Positions 1 to 7,673 of a stretch of DNA of 30,166 nucleotides are shown here, in pieces. The notes under the pieces were generated by a model. That model was not told the origin of the DNA. It made no database searches and saw nothing but the letters and a program-made list of their open reading frames with translations. Made by a program: the position numbers and the translations under genes. Numbering within the stretch: the first letter of the stretch is position 1; each line of letters begins with the position of its first letter. Source of the DNA: Acidobacteriota bacterium (GTDB lineage Bacteria > Acidobacteriota > Terriglobia > Bryobacterales > Bryobacteraceae); NCBI GenBank assembly GCA_023436715.1, contig JAEZIJ010000180.1, positions 1 to 30,166 of the forward strand. Reading direction: 5' to 3'.

Positions 1-32
1 CCCTCGCGCCCCCCACCCACGCCCCCGCCTGT

Positions 33-54
33 GGGGCCGGGCATCCCCGGCCCC
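33..54. repeat. REP-like palindrome downstream of carbamoyltransferase
   Basis: GGGGCCGGG and CCCGGCCCC form a 9-bp perfect stem around a CATC loop, just past the stop of the leftward carbamoyltransferase gene. The core resembles the perfect palindrome between the two recA genes and the truncated copy at the window end, so I read it as a member of a dispersed intergenic repeat family. It could also act as a hairpin terminator, but there is no clear T-run. Confidence 0.55.
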
Positions 55-70
55 GCTCCCGCCCGCTCAA

Positions 71-1906
71 CTAATCCAGCTCAAACGAGTCCTTGTAGTT
101 CCGCTTGAGCGCCGGATCCTGCTCCTCCTTACGCAGAAAACAGTCGCCCACCGCGAGCCTCTCGATCTCGGTGCCCATGAAGCAGCGGAACGCATCTTCC
201 GGTGTGCAGACGATCGGCTCACCGCGCACATTGAAACTCGTGTTCACAATCACCGGGCACCCCGTCCGTTCCTTGAACGCGGAAATCAAAGCGTGGTACC
301 GCGGGTTCGTCTCGCGGTGTACCGTCTGAATTCGCGCCGAATAATCCACGTGCGTAACTGCCGGAATCTCCGAGCGTGGAACGTTCAGTTTCTCGATGCC
401 GAACAGGCCGCGCTCCTCTTCCGTCATCGCGCGACGGCGCCCTTCGGCAACGCCCGCCACGAGCAGCATGTACGGACTGTCTTCATCCAATTCGAACCAG
501 TCCGCGACATCCTCCCGCAGCACGGAAGGCGCAAACGGCCGGAACGACTCGCGGTACTTCACCTTGAGGTTGAGCACGGATTGCATCGACGGCGAGCGCG
601 CGTCTCCCAGAATCGACCGGCCGCCGAGCGCTCGCGGCCCGAACTCCATTCGGCCCTGAAACCACCCGAGCGCCTTGCCGTCTACGAGCGCATCCGCGCA
701 TGCTTCCAGCAGGCACTTCTCATCGAGAACCTCGAAGCGGGCTCCGGCGCCCTTCAGCCGCTCCTCGATCTCACGCTGCGCGAAACTCGGCCCGAGGAAG
801 GAACCGTGCATCGCGTCGCAGCCGCTGGGCGGCCGGCGCTCCTGGCCGCGGTACATGTGATATGCCGCGAGCGCCGCGCCGAGCGCGCCTCCAGCATCGC
901 CCGAAGCGGGCTGAATCCAGATCCGCTTGAACCGCCCGTCGCGCAGCACCTTGCCGTTGGCGACACAGTTCAACGCGCAGCCACCAGCCAGGCACAGATT
1001 CTCAGCGCCGGTTTCGGCTTCGAGCGAGCGCGTCAGCCTGAGCACCGCCTCCTCGAGCACCACCTGAATCGAAGCGGCCACGTCCATATGGCGCTGCTCC
1101 AGCCGGTCGGTCGGCTTTCGCGCCGGCCCTCCAAACAGGGTGTCGAAGCGTCCGTTGGTCATCTTCAGGCCGGTGCAGTACTCGAAGTAGTCCAGGTTGA
1201 GACGGAACGATCCGTCCGGCTTCAGATCGATCAGATGCTCGAGAATTTTTCCGGCATACTTAGGCTCGCCATAGGGAGCCAAACCCATCAGCTTGTACTC
1301 TCCGGAGTTGACTTTGAAACCGGTGTAATAAGTGAAGGCGGAATACAGCAGCCCCAGCGAGTGCGGGAAATGAATCTCCTTGGTTACCTCCAGATGATTG
1401 CCGCGTCCGATTCCGACCGACGTGGTGGCCCACTCGCCCACACCGTCCATCGTAAGTACTACGGCCTCATCAAAGGGGGAGGGGTAGAACGCGCTCGCCG
1501 CGTGACTAAGATGGTGCTCTGCGAACAATAGCCTGTGATTCCAGTCGTACCCCGGTCCGTAGGTCTTCAGTTCCCGGCGAAGAAGGTTCTTCTGAAATAG
1601 TTTCTCCCGCACCCAGATGGGTATGGCCATCTGAAACGAGCGCAGCCCCTTCGGCGCGAACGCGAGGTAGGTTTCCAAGAGCCGCTCGAACTTGAGAAAC
1701 GGTTTATCGTAAAACACGACATAGTCGATGTCGCGCAACTCAAGTCCGAAACGCCTCAGGCAGAAATCGACGGCGTGGCGAGGGAACCGCGAATCGTGCT
1801 TGCGGCGCGTAAAGCGCTCTTCCTGAGCCGCCGCCATAATCTCGCCGTCCGCTACCAGGGCTGCGGCGCTGTCGTGATAGAACGCCGAAATTCCCAGGAT
1901 CCGCAT
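71..1906 (-). CDS. Carbamoyltransferase (NodU/CmcH/SxtI family)
   Basis: 611 residues, full length for the O-carbamoyltransferase family that transfers carbamoyl from carbamoyl phosphate (via carbamoyl-AMP) to a hydroxyl on a sugar or natural product. The N-terminal Kae1-like half opens with MRILGISAFYHDSAAAL and carries the histidine motif HHLSH at residues 131-135. The C-terminal YrdC-like half carries FGPRALGGRS near residue 425 and NTSFNVRGEP near residue 560. It starts 11 nt after the stop of the small SxtK-like gene and lies in the same leftward operon as an SxtJ-like gene. Next to asparagine synthase, deacetylase and flippase genes, carbamoylation of an exported glycan is the likeliest role (inference). 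The saxitoxin gene sxtI belongs to the same family, but nothing else here suggests toxin synthesis. Confidence 0.92.
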   Translation of the reverse strand: MRILGISAFYHDSAAALVADGEIMAAAQEERFTRRKHDSRFPRHAVDFCLRRFGLELRDIDYVVFYDKPFLKFERLLETYLAFAPKGLRSFQMAIPIWVREKLFQKNLLRRELKTYGPGYDWNHRLLFAEHHLSHAASAFYPSPFDEAVVLTMDGVGEWATTSVGIGRGNHLEVTKEIHFPHSLGLLYSAFTYYTGFKVNSGEYKLMGLAPYGEPKYAGKILEHLIDLKPDGSFRLNLDYFEYCTGLKMTNGRFDTLFGGPARKPTDRLEQRHMDVAASIQVVLEEAVLRLTRSLEAETGAENLCLAGGCALNCVANGKVLRDGRFKRIWIQPASGDAGGALGAALAAYHMYRGQERRPPSGCDAMHGSFLGPSFAQREIEERLKGAGARFEVLDEKCLLEACADALVDGKALGWFQGRMEFGPRALGGRSILGDARSPSMQSVLNLKVKYRESFRPFAPSVLREDVADWFELDEDSPYMLLVAGVAEGRRRAMTEEERGLFGIEKLNVPRSEIPAVTHVDYSARIQTVHRETNPRYHALISAFKERTGCPVIVNTSFNVRGEPIVCTPEDAFRCFMGTEIERLAVGDCFLRKEEQDPALKRNYKDSFELD

Positions 1907-1917
1907 GGCTCACGCGC

Positions 1918-2067
1918 TCAGAAAAGCGTGTAGATGAACGGCGCCACCGCGGAGCTCTGCGCGAGGATCAGCAGAGTCCCCAACAGCAGCATCATTACCA
2001 GAATCGGGGCGAGCCAGAACTTCTTTCGCGCCCTCATGAACGCCCAAAGCTCGGCAATGAAGGACAT
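1918..2067 (-). CDS. SxtK-like / DUF5989 small membrane protein
   Basis: A 49-residue ORF starting MSFIAELWAFMRARKKFWLAP. One hydrophobic segment follows (about residues 20-37: ILVMMLLLGTLLILAQ), and the C-terminus is FIYTLF. An AGGAGA Shine-Dalgarno lies about 8 nt upstream of the ATG. The basic stretch RARKK before the membrane segment suggests N-in topology. Small proteins of this kind (DUF5989; SxtK in the saxitoxin cluster) are known to sit beside carbamoyltransferases and SxtJ. The 14-nt and 11-nt gaps to the flanking genes place it firmly in one operon. Its molecular function is unknown; a membrane partner of the carbamoyltransferase is a reasonable guess. Confidence 0.85.
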   Translation of the reverse strand: MSFIAELWAFMRARKKFWLAPILVMMLLLGTLLILAQSSAVAPFIYTLF

Positions 2068-2081
2068 CGGTGTCTCCTAGC

Positions 2082-2501
2082 CTAAAATTGCTGTGGCATC
2101 GATTCCGGTTTAGGTCCGGGCGGGTGCCGCTCGATCCAGTAAGTTGAAGCATTAACATCGCGACGCAGCCGCAGCAAGTCCTTTCCGGCAAGCCGCATAA
2201 GCAACCCGAGCGGAGTAATCACGAGAAAGAACAGCAGGCCGGTGAAGATCGGGTTGGTGACCTTACTCAAGAGCAGGCCGAACCGTGTCCAGATCAGGTT
2301 GGCCGGATGCAACAGAGAAGGCCGGATGAGGCTAAGCGTCAGGCACACCGCGGACGCCACTAAAGCCCACCATCTGACGGGCGCATGGTGCATCAGCGGC
2401 CAGACTCCAACAAGAAAGAAAAAGATACTAAATACCCGGCCGAACGAGCGGTCCGACGGTCCGGACAACAGATCTTCTTGAGTGGACTGTTCGTGAGTCA
2501 C
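2082..2501 (-). CDS. SxtJ-family membrane protein
   Basis: 139 residues from a GTG start (VTHEQSTQEDLL). The reading frame stays open further upstream, but that part would run into the divergent asparagine synthase gene and looks non-coding, so I chose the GTG. Three hydrophobic segments are visible: FSIFFFLVGVWPLM, WWALVASAVCLTLSLI and a longer one, FTGLLFFLVITPLGLLM. The tail is charged and proline-rich (RHPPGPKPE). The pattern and the SxtJ-SxtK-carbamoyltransferase gene order match the SxtJ family, whose biochemical role is not established. It is probably the first gene of the leftward operon. A TATACT hexamer on the minus strand at 2538-2533 is a possible -10 box. Confidence 0.8.
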   Translation of the reverse strand: MTHEQSTQEDLLSGPSDRSFGRVFSIFFFLVGVWPLMHHAPVRWWALVASAVCLTLSLIRPSLLHPANLIWTRFGLLLSKVTNPIFTGLLFFLVITPLGLLMRLAGKDLLRLRRDVNASTYWIERHPPGPKPESMPQQF

Positions 2502-2619
2502 GTGAATACCGCTGCCCCAGAGATTTGAGCACAGTATAACACGCGAGAGTAGCCGTACCGGCCGCGCCCGAGTTCGGTTAGAATGAAACCAAGTTCCGGG
2601 GCGGTCGAATCCACGATTT

Positions 2620-4503
2620 ATGTGCGGCATCGCTGGGTTTGTATTGCGGGAAGGGGATGCGCAACTGGCGGATGTGCGCACCATGTGCGACCGCATACGC
2701 CACCGCGGTCCGGACGACGAGGGTTACCATCTCGACGGCGGCTGTGCCATCGGCATGCGGCGGCTCAGCATCATCGACCTGAGCACCGGCCATCAGCCGA
2801 TCTCCAACGAAGACGGCTCCGTGTGGGTGGTCTTCAACGGCGAGATCTACAACTACGCCGAACTGCGGGATGGGCTCACCGCTCGCGGCCATCGCTTCGC
2901 CACTAACAGCGACACCGAAACCCTGGTCCATTTGTACGAGCAGGAGGGCGCGGATGGAATCGGCAAACTGCGGGGCATGTTCGCGTTCGCTATTTGGGAT
3001 GCGCGACGGCGCAAGCTCCTGCTGGCCCGGGACCGGTTCGGTAAAAAACCGCTCTACTACGCCGCACTGCCGCGCGGGCTCTATTTCGCCAGCGAACTGA
3101 AGTGCCTTCGCCTGCCCGGCATTCCCGATCAACTCGACGATTCCGCGCTGCGCCTGTACTTCCAGTTCGGCTACATTCCCGATCCGGCCAGCCCTCTCCG
3201 CGCGGTCCGCAAACTGCGCGCCGGGACATGGCTCGAGTACGACATACGCGGAAACACACGCGAAGGCCGTTATTGGCGACTTACGCCCCCAGTGAAAGAG
3301 CCGCCGCCCGGCTTCACGGAGGCGGATGCCGAAACGCGTGTCCGTGAACTGTTCGACGAAGCCGTGCGGCTGCGGATGATCGCCGACGTGCCGCTCGGCG
3401 CCTTTCTCAGCGGCGGCATCGATTCCAGTTGTGTCGTCGCCGCCATGGCCCTGCAATCCCGCGCCCCGGTCAGGACGTTTTCCATCGGGTTCGAGGAAGC
3501 GGAGTTCAGTGAACTCAAATACGCACGGCTGGTGGCGAACCGGTGGAGCACCGAGCACCACGAGATCGTTCTCCGGCCCGACGCTGCCGCCCTCGCTTAC
3601 GACATGGTGCGCTGCTTCGACGAGCCGTTCGCCGATACGGCGGCCATCCCCAACTACCTGCTCGCGCAATTCACCGCCCGGCACGTCAAGGTCGCTCTTT
3701 CCGGCGACGGCGGCGACGAGTTGTTCGGAGGGTACGACAGCTTCCGCCGGGTCGAGCAACTGTCGCTGTACGACCGCGTCCCCCAGGCCCTCCGGCGGTT
3801 CGGGTCGGTCGTATCCACCCTGCTGCCGTATTCCGCATACGGCAAGAACTACCTGAGGATGATCAGCCGGCCGTCCGGACTGCTCCGCTACTTCGAGCTG
3901 AACTACACTCCCTACTTTCTTCGAAAAGCGTTGCTCGAGCCCGAGTGGATGCTGCCGGCCGATGCCGCCTTCCTGACGCGCACGTTCGCGGACTGCCTCT
4001 TGCCGGACGGCGCGGACACCCTGGCGCAGGCCATGTACTTCGAAGCCACCGCCAACCTCACAGGCGATATGCTCGTGAAAGTGGACCGGACCACCATGGC
4101 CCACTCTCTCGAGGCACGCTGCCCGTTTCTCGACGACCGCCTGGCGGAGCTGGCCGCCGCCATTCCGCACCGCTGGAAAATCCGGAACGGGCGCGGTAAG
4201 GACATCCTCATTCGCAGCATGGCGTCGCGGCTTCCACCCGAGTTGCTGCGGCGCGGAAAGATGGGCTTCCAGCCGCCGTTCCCGGTGTGGATGCGCGGGC
4301 CGCTGCGCGAAATGTTGCACGATCACCTGACGGCGCCGCGCTTTCTCGCCCGCGGCATTGTCTCGCCCGGGTTCATCAGGAAACTACTCGACGAGCACCA
4401 GAGCGGGCGCCGCGACAACCACCAGTGGTTGTGGTCCCTGCTGATGCTCGAACTCTGGTTGCGGGAAGCGGAGCCGGCCGGAAAACATGCGCAAACTTGT
4501 TAA
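2620..4503 (+). CDS. asnB: Asparagine synthase / exosortase-associated amidotransferase
   Basis: 627 residues. The class II glutamine amidotransferase domain begins at once with MCGIAGFV, so Cys2 becomes the N-terminal nucleophile. It contains RRLSIIDLSTGHQP and the glutamine-pocket motif FNGEIYNYAELR. The synthetase half has the ATP-pyrophosphatase loop LSGGIDSS near residue 265 and SGDGGDELFGGYD near residue 366. The family makes asparagine-like amides from ATP, glutamine and a carboxylate. Versions of this length beside deacetylases and PEP-CTERM genes are the 'exosortase A system' amidotransferases, thought to modify exopolysaccharide. Its last 17 nt overlap the deacetylase gene, so the two are probably translationally coupled. 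It could instead supply free asparagine; context favours the glycan role. Confidence 0.9.
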   Translation: MCGIAGFVLREGDAQLADVRTMCDRIRHRGPDDEGYHLDGGCAIGMRRLSIIDLSTGHQPISNEDGSVWVVFNGEIYNYAELRDGLTARGHRFATNSDTETLVHLYEQEGADGIGKLRGMFAFAIWDARRRKLLLARDRFGKKPLYYAALPRGLYFASELKCLRLPGIPDQLDDSALRLYFQFGYIPDPASPLRAVRKLRAGTWLEYDIRGNTREGRYWRLTPPVKEPPPGFTEADAETRVRELFDEAVRLRMIADVPLGAFLSGGIDSSCVVAAMALQSRAPVRTFSIGFEEAEFSELKYARLVANRWSTEHHEIVLRPDAAALAYDMVRCFDEPFADTAAIPNYLLAQFTARHVKVALSGDGGDELFGGYDSFRRVEQLSLYDRVPQALRRFGSVVSTLLPYSAYGKNYLRMISRPSGLLRYFELNYTPYFLRKALLEPEWMLPADAAFLTRTFADCLLPDGADTLAQAMYFEATANLTGDMLVKVDRTTMAHSLEARCPFLDDRLAELAAAIPHRWKIRNGRGKDILIRSMASRLPPELLRRGKMGFQPPFPVWMRGPLREMLHDHLTAPRFLARGIVSPGFIRKLLDEHQSGRRDNHQWLWSLLMLELWLREAEPAGKHAQTC

Positions 4504-5437
4504 GCGCTCTGCGCTCGCGTTGCTGAAATCGGCCGGCGTGTTCCGCGCATTCGAGCGCAGCGGTTGGCGACAGAGCGGAGTCGCCATCCTCTGCTACCAC
4601 GGCATCTCGATAGAGGACGAGCACGAGTGGGATCCGAGCCTCTACATGAGCCCCGCGGATTTCGAGCGCCGCCTCGAAATTCTGAAGAAGCGGCGGTACG
4701 CGGTGCTGCCGCTCGCTGAGGCCATCAAACGCGTGTACGCCCGCGACCTGCCGCCCCGAAGTGTCGCCATTACGTTCGACGACGGCTCCTACGATTTCTA
4801 TTGCCGCGCCTGGCCGCTGCTGCGCGCCTACGGCTACCCCGCCACCGTTTACCTCACGACCTACTACAGTGAGTACAACCGCCCGGTGTTCAACACCACC
4901 GCGTCATACCTGCTGTGGAAGGCGCACCGCCGCGGCGAATGGCGGGGCTTGCTGGAGGAAGCCGAGGCGCGCGGCATGGATGCACAGCGGAAGGATGAAC
5001 TGCTCGCCGCTCTTGCCGCGGCTGCCGGCGTAGACTACTGCGAACTGCTGCGAAAACGGCTGCTGCACATCATGACTCCGGCCGAGGTCGCGGAGTTGGC
5101 GGCTCAAGGATGCGACGTCCAGTTGCACACGCACCGGCACCGCACGCCCGAGGACCGCGACCTGTTCCTGCGAGAGATTCGAGACAACCGGGAGCGGATC
5201 GAGGAGTTCACCGGCAAATCGCCCGTCCACTTCTGTTACCCCTGCGGAGTCTATCGCCCGGAATACCTGCCCTGGCTCGCCGCCGAAGGCGTGGTTTCCG
5301 CCACCACCTGCGAAAACGCCCTCGCGCGGCCCGATTCGAATCGCCTGCTTCTGCCGCGTTTTGTAGACCACGCAAACCTATCCCCGATCGAGTTCGAAGC
5401 GGGAATCTCAGGACTCACGCTGGCCCTGCGCAAGTAG
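4487..5437 (+). CDS. Polysaccharide deacetylase family protein
   Basis: 316 residues. This is a NodB-homology carbohydrate esterase 4 domain, which removes N-acetyl groups from amino-sugar polymers using a metal ion. TFDDG at 96-100 supplies the catalytic base and metal aspartates. HTHRH at 214-218 matches the metal-binding H-x3-H motif, and FCYPCG near 249-254 corresponds to the family's later motif. An early CYHGIS (36-41) is typical of the PEP-CTERM-associated branch. No cleavable signal peptide is obvious; the N-terminus is basic and only mildly hydrophobic. It starts inside the end of the asparagine synthase gene (17-nt overlap), so both probably act on the same exported polysaccharide. 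Confidence 0.9.
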   Translation: MRKLVKRSALALLKSAGVFRAFERSGWRQSGVAILCYHGISIEDEHEWDPSLYMSPADFERRLEILKKRRYAVLPLAEAIKRVYARDLPPRSVAITFDDGSYDFYCRAWPLLRAYGYPATVYLTTYYSEYNRPVFNTTASYLLWKAHRRGEWRGLLEEAEARGMDAQRKDELLAALAAAAGVDYCELLRKRLLHIMTPAEVAELAAQGCDVQLHTHRHRTPEDRDLFLREIRDNRERIEEFTGKSPVHFCYPCGVYRPEYLPWLAAEGVVSATTCENALARPDSNRLLLPRFVDHANLSPIEFEAGISGLTLALRK

Positions 5438-5463
5438 GGCCGGGCACGCCCACCTCGGGCCTC
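5437..5463. repeat. Decayed REP-like element
   Basis: Immediately after the deacetylase stop codon, GGGCCGGGCACGCCC followed by a displaced CGGGCC resembles the 20-bp palindrome seen between the recA genes, with mismatches and an insertion. The rest of the 278-bp gap up to 5715 shows no convincing gene, RNA or promoter; the short ORFs there have no recognisable features. Confidence 0.4.
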
Positions 5464-5715
5464 AATTCTCCGCGCCAGCGACCTCGCGGCCAAGTGAATT
5501 GCTTCCGGATTGCCGAGGATCCGCTTGGAGATGCAGCATGGAGCCATTCTTTCCGGCTGCACCGACCAGAATCGAGCGTTGCAGCCTCGCCCTCGGAATC
5601 GCCTCAGGCTTGCATCACATTGGAAGGTTTGTTTCTCCTGCTGCAGATCACTTTCTGTGAGAATCCTGGCGCCAGGAAGTCGCACTCAGGGCACCATTGA
5701 TAACATGGTCAGGCA

Positions 5716-7413
5716 ATGACCAGGTTCGGAGTTCTCGTCGTCTTCGCGCTGATACTGCCCCTCTGCTGGGCCGAAAAAGATCCGGCCGCATTCAAGTTCG
5801 GCAGAGTTGAGCGCGAGGTACTTGAGGAGACCAGAAGCGTTGAGGAGTTGTTACGGAAACAGGGAGTTCTTCCGGAGGACCGCGACCTTGATGGGTGGCT
5901 CACCCGGATCGGCACGGCATTGGTGGGACAGCAGCCGCCGCTCGAAAACGTGACCTTCCGCTTCGCCGCGCTGCGAGACCCGATACCCAACGTGATCGCG
6001 TTGCCCAACGGCTCGATCTACGTCACCACCGGAATGCTCGCCACGCTGGAGAATGAGGAACAACTTGCTGGCGTGATTGCGCATGGAATCGCAGAGGTGG
6101 CCGATCGGCAGACATACTCCTTCCTGAAAACCCTTCGCAAGAAAATTGTCGCAGCCAGCTTGCTATCGACGCCCCTTCCCGGTTCCTTTGTGCTCGCCGG
6201 CAGCTTGAGGGCGCGCCTGAGAGGCGGCCCGGCGCTCCAAGCGGCGATGGCGTCCGGTTACGGCGAGAAACTGGAGCGGGGAGCCGGCCAGAGCGCACTG
6301 AGGCGGATGCATGCCGCCGGCTACGACCCGCAGGCCCTCCCGCGAGCGCTTCACCTGCTGGCGGGAAGAGCCGACTCTGAACGGAGCCGGTTTCGATATC
6401 AATCGCGCACCGGCCTGACCGTGCGAGAACAGGCGCTACGAGAGTACGCCGCGGCGCTGCCTGTCAATGCAGCCTCCGGCAGGTCCGAAGATGACTATCT
6501 GGCGCACGCGGAATCAGCCATCGCACTGAACGTCCATGCCGAGATTGCCGGCAGAAATCCGCGTGCTGCCCTGGTGCAGGCGCGGAGACTGGCTTCCTGG
6601 AAGCAGCAAGAGCCGCGCTGCCAGCTTCTGCTGGCGCATTCCTTCCTGGCGCTGAATGATCGCGGTCAGGCCGAGCCGGTCTATCGCTGGATTATCGCCC
6701 GGGAACCGTCGCTGGCGGAAGCACACCGCGGACTCGGACTCCTGCTCGAACAAGAAAACCGCAAGGACAACGCGGCGGCAGAGTACCGGCGGTACCTGGA
6801 CCTCGCGCCGTCTACAGCTGTCGAGCGCCGTCGGATCGAGCGTCGCCTCGCGATGCTCTCCGCATCCGCACAAGACGAGGCCGCTACGTTGCAGCGAGCC
6901 TGCGTGGTACCCGCGGACGTTCAGGTCAAGCGCTCGTGGATAGAAGACGCCGAGGCGTTCTCCAAACAAACCGCGGCGTGGCAGGACCAGCTGGAGAAAC
7001 TGGTCGTGGCGCGCCTCACTAAGGCCGGCGTCGAGATCGTGCCTTTCCGGGCAACGCCCGCGGAGTTGCTGGAGGTCCGAGCGGCGTACAATCTGGTAGC
7101 TGACGACCTCGAAGACCACTCGAAGGACGTGAAGAAGGGGCAATTCACAATCGACGATGCTGCAGCGGTGCTGCCCTGCGCGGCGGCTGCCGACACGGTG
7201 GTCTTCATCCGCGGGCGCAGCGAAGCAGCCGGCAAGAAAATGAAACTTGGATGGGGCGACGCAGATGCGCTCCACATCTCCTTCGTCGATGCCCGTAGCG
7301 GAAGGATTTTTGATCAGTTCCGCGTTTTCGGAGAAGGGACCACCAGTGACACAGAGAGGGTACTCGGGCCGGATCTCGAAAGGCGCATCAAGAAGATCAA
7401 GAAGCAACGATGA
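5716..7413 (+). CDS. Secreted M48-like (BepA/YfgC-type) protein with lost zinc site, TPR region
   Basis: 565 residues with a signal peptide (MTRFGVLVVFALILPLCWAE). Residues about 55-215 follow the M48 peptidase fold: VIALPNGSIYVTTGML matches the conserved strand before the active site, and AGYDP (201-205) is also conserved. The catalytic HExxH should be at 123-127 but reads HGIAE, and the downstream ExxxD-type ligand motif reads ERGAGQ at 187-192. The catalytic glutamate and two zinc ligands are therefore gone. Residues about 275-390 contain TPR-like helices (LAHSFLALNDRGQAEPVYRWI, AHRGLGLLLEQ). The C-terminal 170 residues are unrecognised. It is probably a periplasmic, non-proteolytic scaffold or chaperone. 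The reading frame is intact, so it is not a simple pseudogene. Confidence 0.75.
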   Translation: MTRFGVLVVFALILPLCWAEKDPAAFKFGRVEREVLEETRSVEELLRKQGVLPEDRDLDGWLTRIGTALVGQQPPLENVTFRFAALRDPIPNVIALPNGSIYVTTGMLATLENEEQLAGVIAHGIAEVADRQTYSFLKTLRKKIVAASLLSTPLPGSFVLAGSLRARLRGGPALQAAMASGYGEKLERGAGQSALRRMHAAGYDPQALPRALHLLAGRADSERSRFRYQSRTGLTVREQALREYAAALPVNAASGRSEDDYLAHAESAIALNVHAEIAGRNPRAALVQARRLASWKQQEPRCQLLLAHSFLALNDRGQAEPVYRWIIAREPSLAEAHRGLGLLLEQENRKDNAAAEYRRYLDLAPSTAVERRRIERRLAMLSASAQDEAATLQRACVVPADVQVKRSWIEDAEAFSKQTAAWQDQLEKLVVARLTKAGVEIVPFRATPAELLEVRAAYNLVADDLEDHSKDVKKGQFTIDDAAAVLPCAAAADTVVFIRGRSEAAGKKMKLGWGDADALHISFVDARSGRIFDQFRVFGEGTTSDTERVLGPDLERRIKKIKKQR

Positions 7414-7573
7414 CCCGCGAGTGAGCCGGGAATTATCACTTCGAGATTGCTCCCGAACGCGCCATCCGGAAGTTGGGCGGGGTGCGTTCAATTTGACGGA
7501 AAACGCTCCCTGCGTGGTGTGCATCCGCCAGCGGTAACCCATTCACTTTGTTCGGGGCCGATGGCTTCATTCA

Positions 7574-7591
7574 TCACTCAGCGCTGAGTGA
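7574..7591. repeat. Perfect 18-bp palindrome
   Basis: TCACTCAGCGCTGAGTGA is fully self-complementary. It lies in the gap between the convergent M48-like and flippase genes. It could be a hairpin terminator remnant, a protein-binding site or a repeat. No T-run follows on either strand. Confidence 0.5.
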
Positions 7592-7611
7592 GCAGCGTTC
7601 GGGCATTCCCT

Positions 7612-7626
7612 GGGCATGCCCGGCCC
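7612..7626. repeat. Partial copy of the GGGCATGCCCGGCCC repeat
   Basis: GGGCATGCCCGGCCC matches the right three-quarters of the 20-bp palindrome at 15101-15120 and lies in the same convergent intergenic gap as the 18-bp palindrome. Confidence 0.45.
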
Positions 7627-7660
7627 GCTCCCGTGGCGCTACGCCGAACCGCACGGGTGA

Positions 7661-7673
7661 GGGGCGCAGCCCC
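7661..7673 (-). terminator. Short GC hairpin after the flippase stop
   Basis: GGGGC-GCA-GCCCC directly abuts the stop codon of the leftward flippase gene. The stem is short and lacks a T-run, so termination is only a possibility. Confidence 0.3.

Noticed and set aside
293..1531. 412-residue ORF on the plus strand opposite the carbamoyltransferase
   Set aside because: Arg/His/Leu-rich translation without domains; a shadow of a well-supported gene in GC-rich DNA.
71..2501. A saxitoxin-type biosynthetic cluster
   Set aside because: Only the SxtI/J/K-like genes are present; the surrounding genes are for envelope glycan, and no toxin-specific enzymes are seen.
2578..4326. 582-residue minus-strand ORF across asnB
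   Set aside because: Antisense to a clear asparagine synthase; low-complexity composition typical of a frame shadow.
5438..5715. Short ORFs of 60-70 codons in the gap before the M48-like gene
   Set aside because: No ribosome-binding site, no membrane or domain features, and overlapping frames on both strands.
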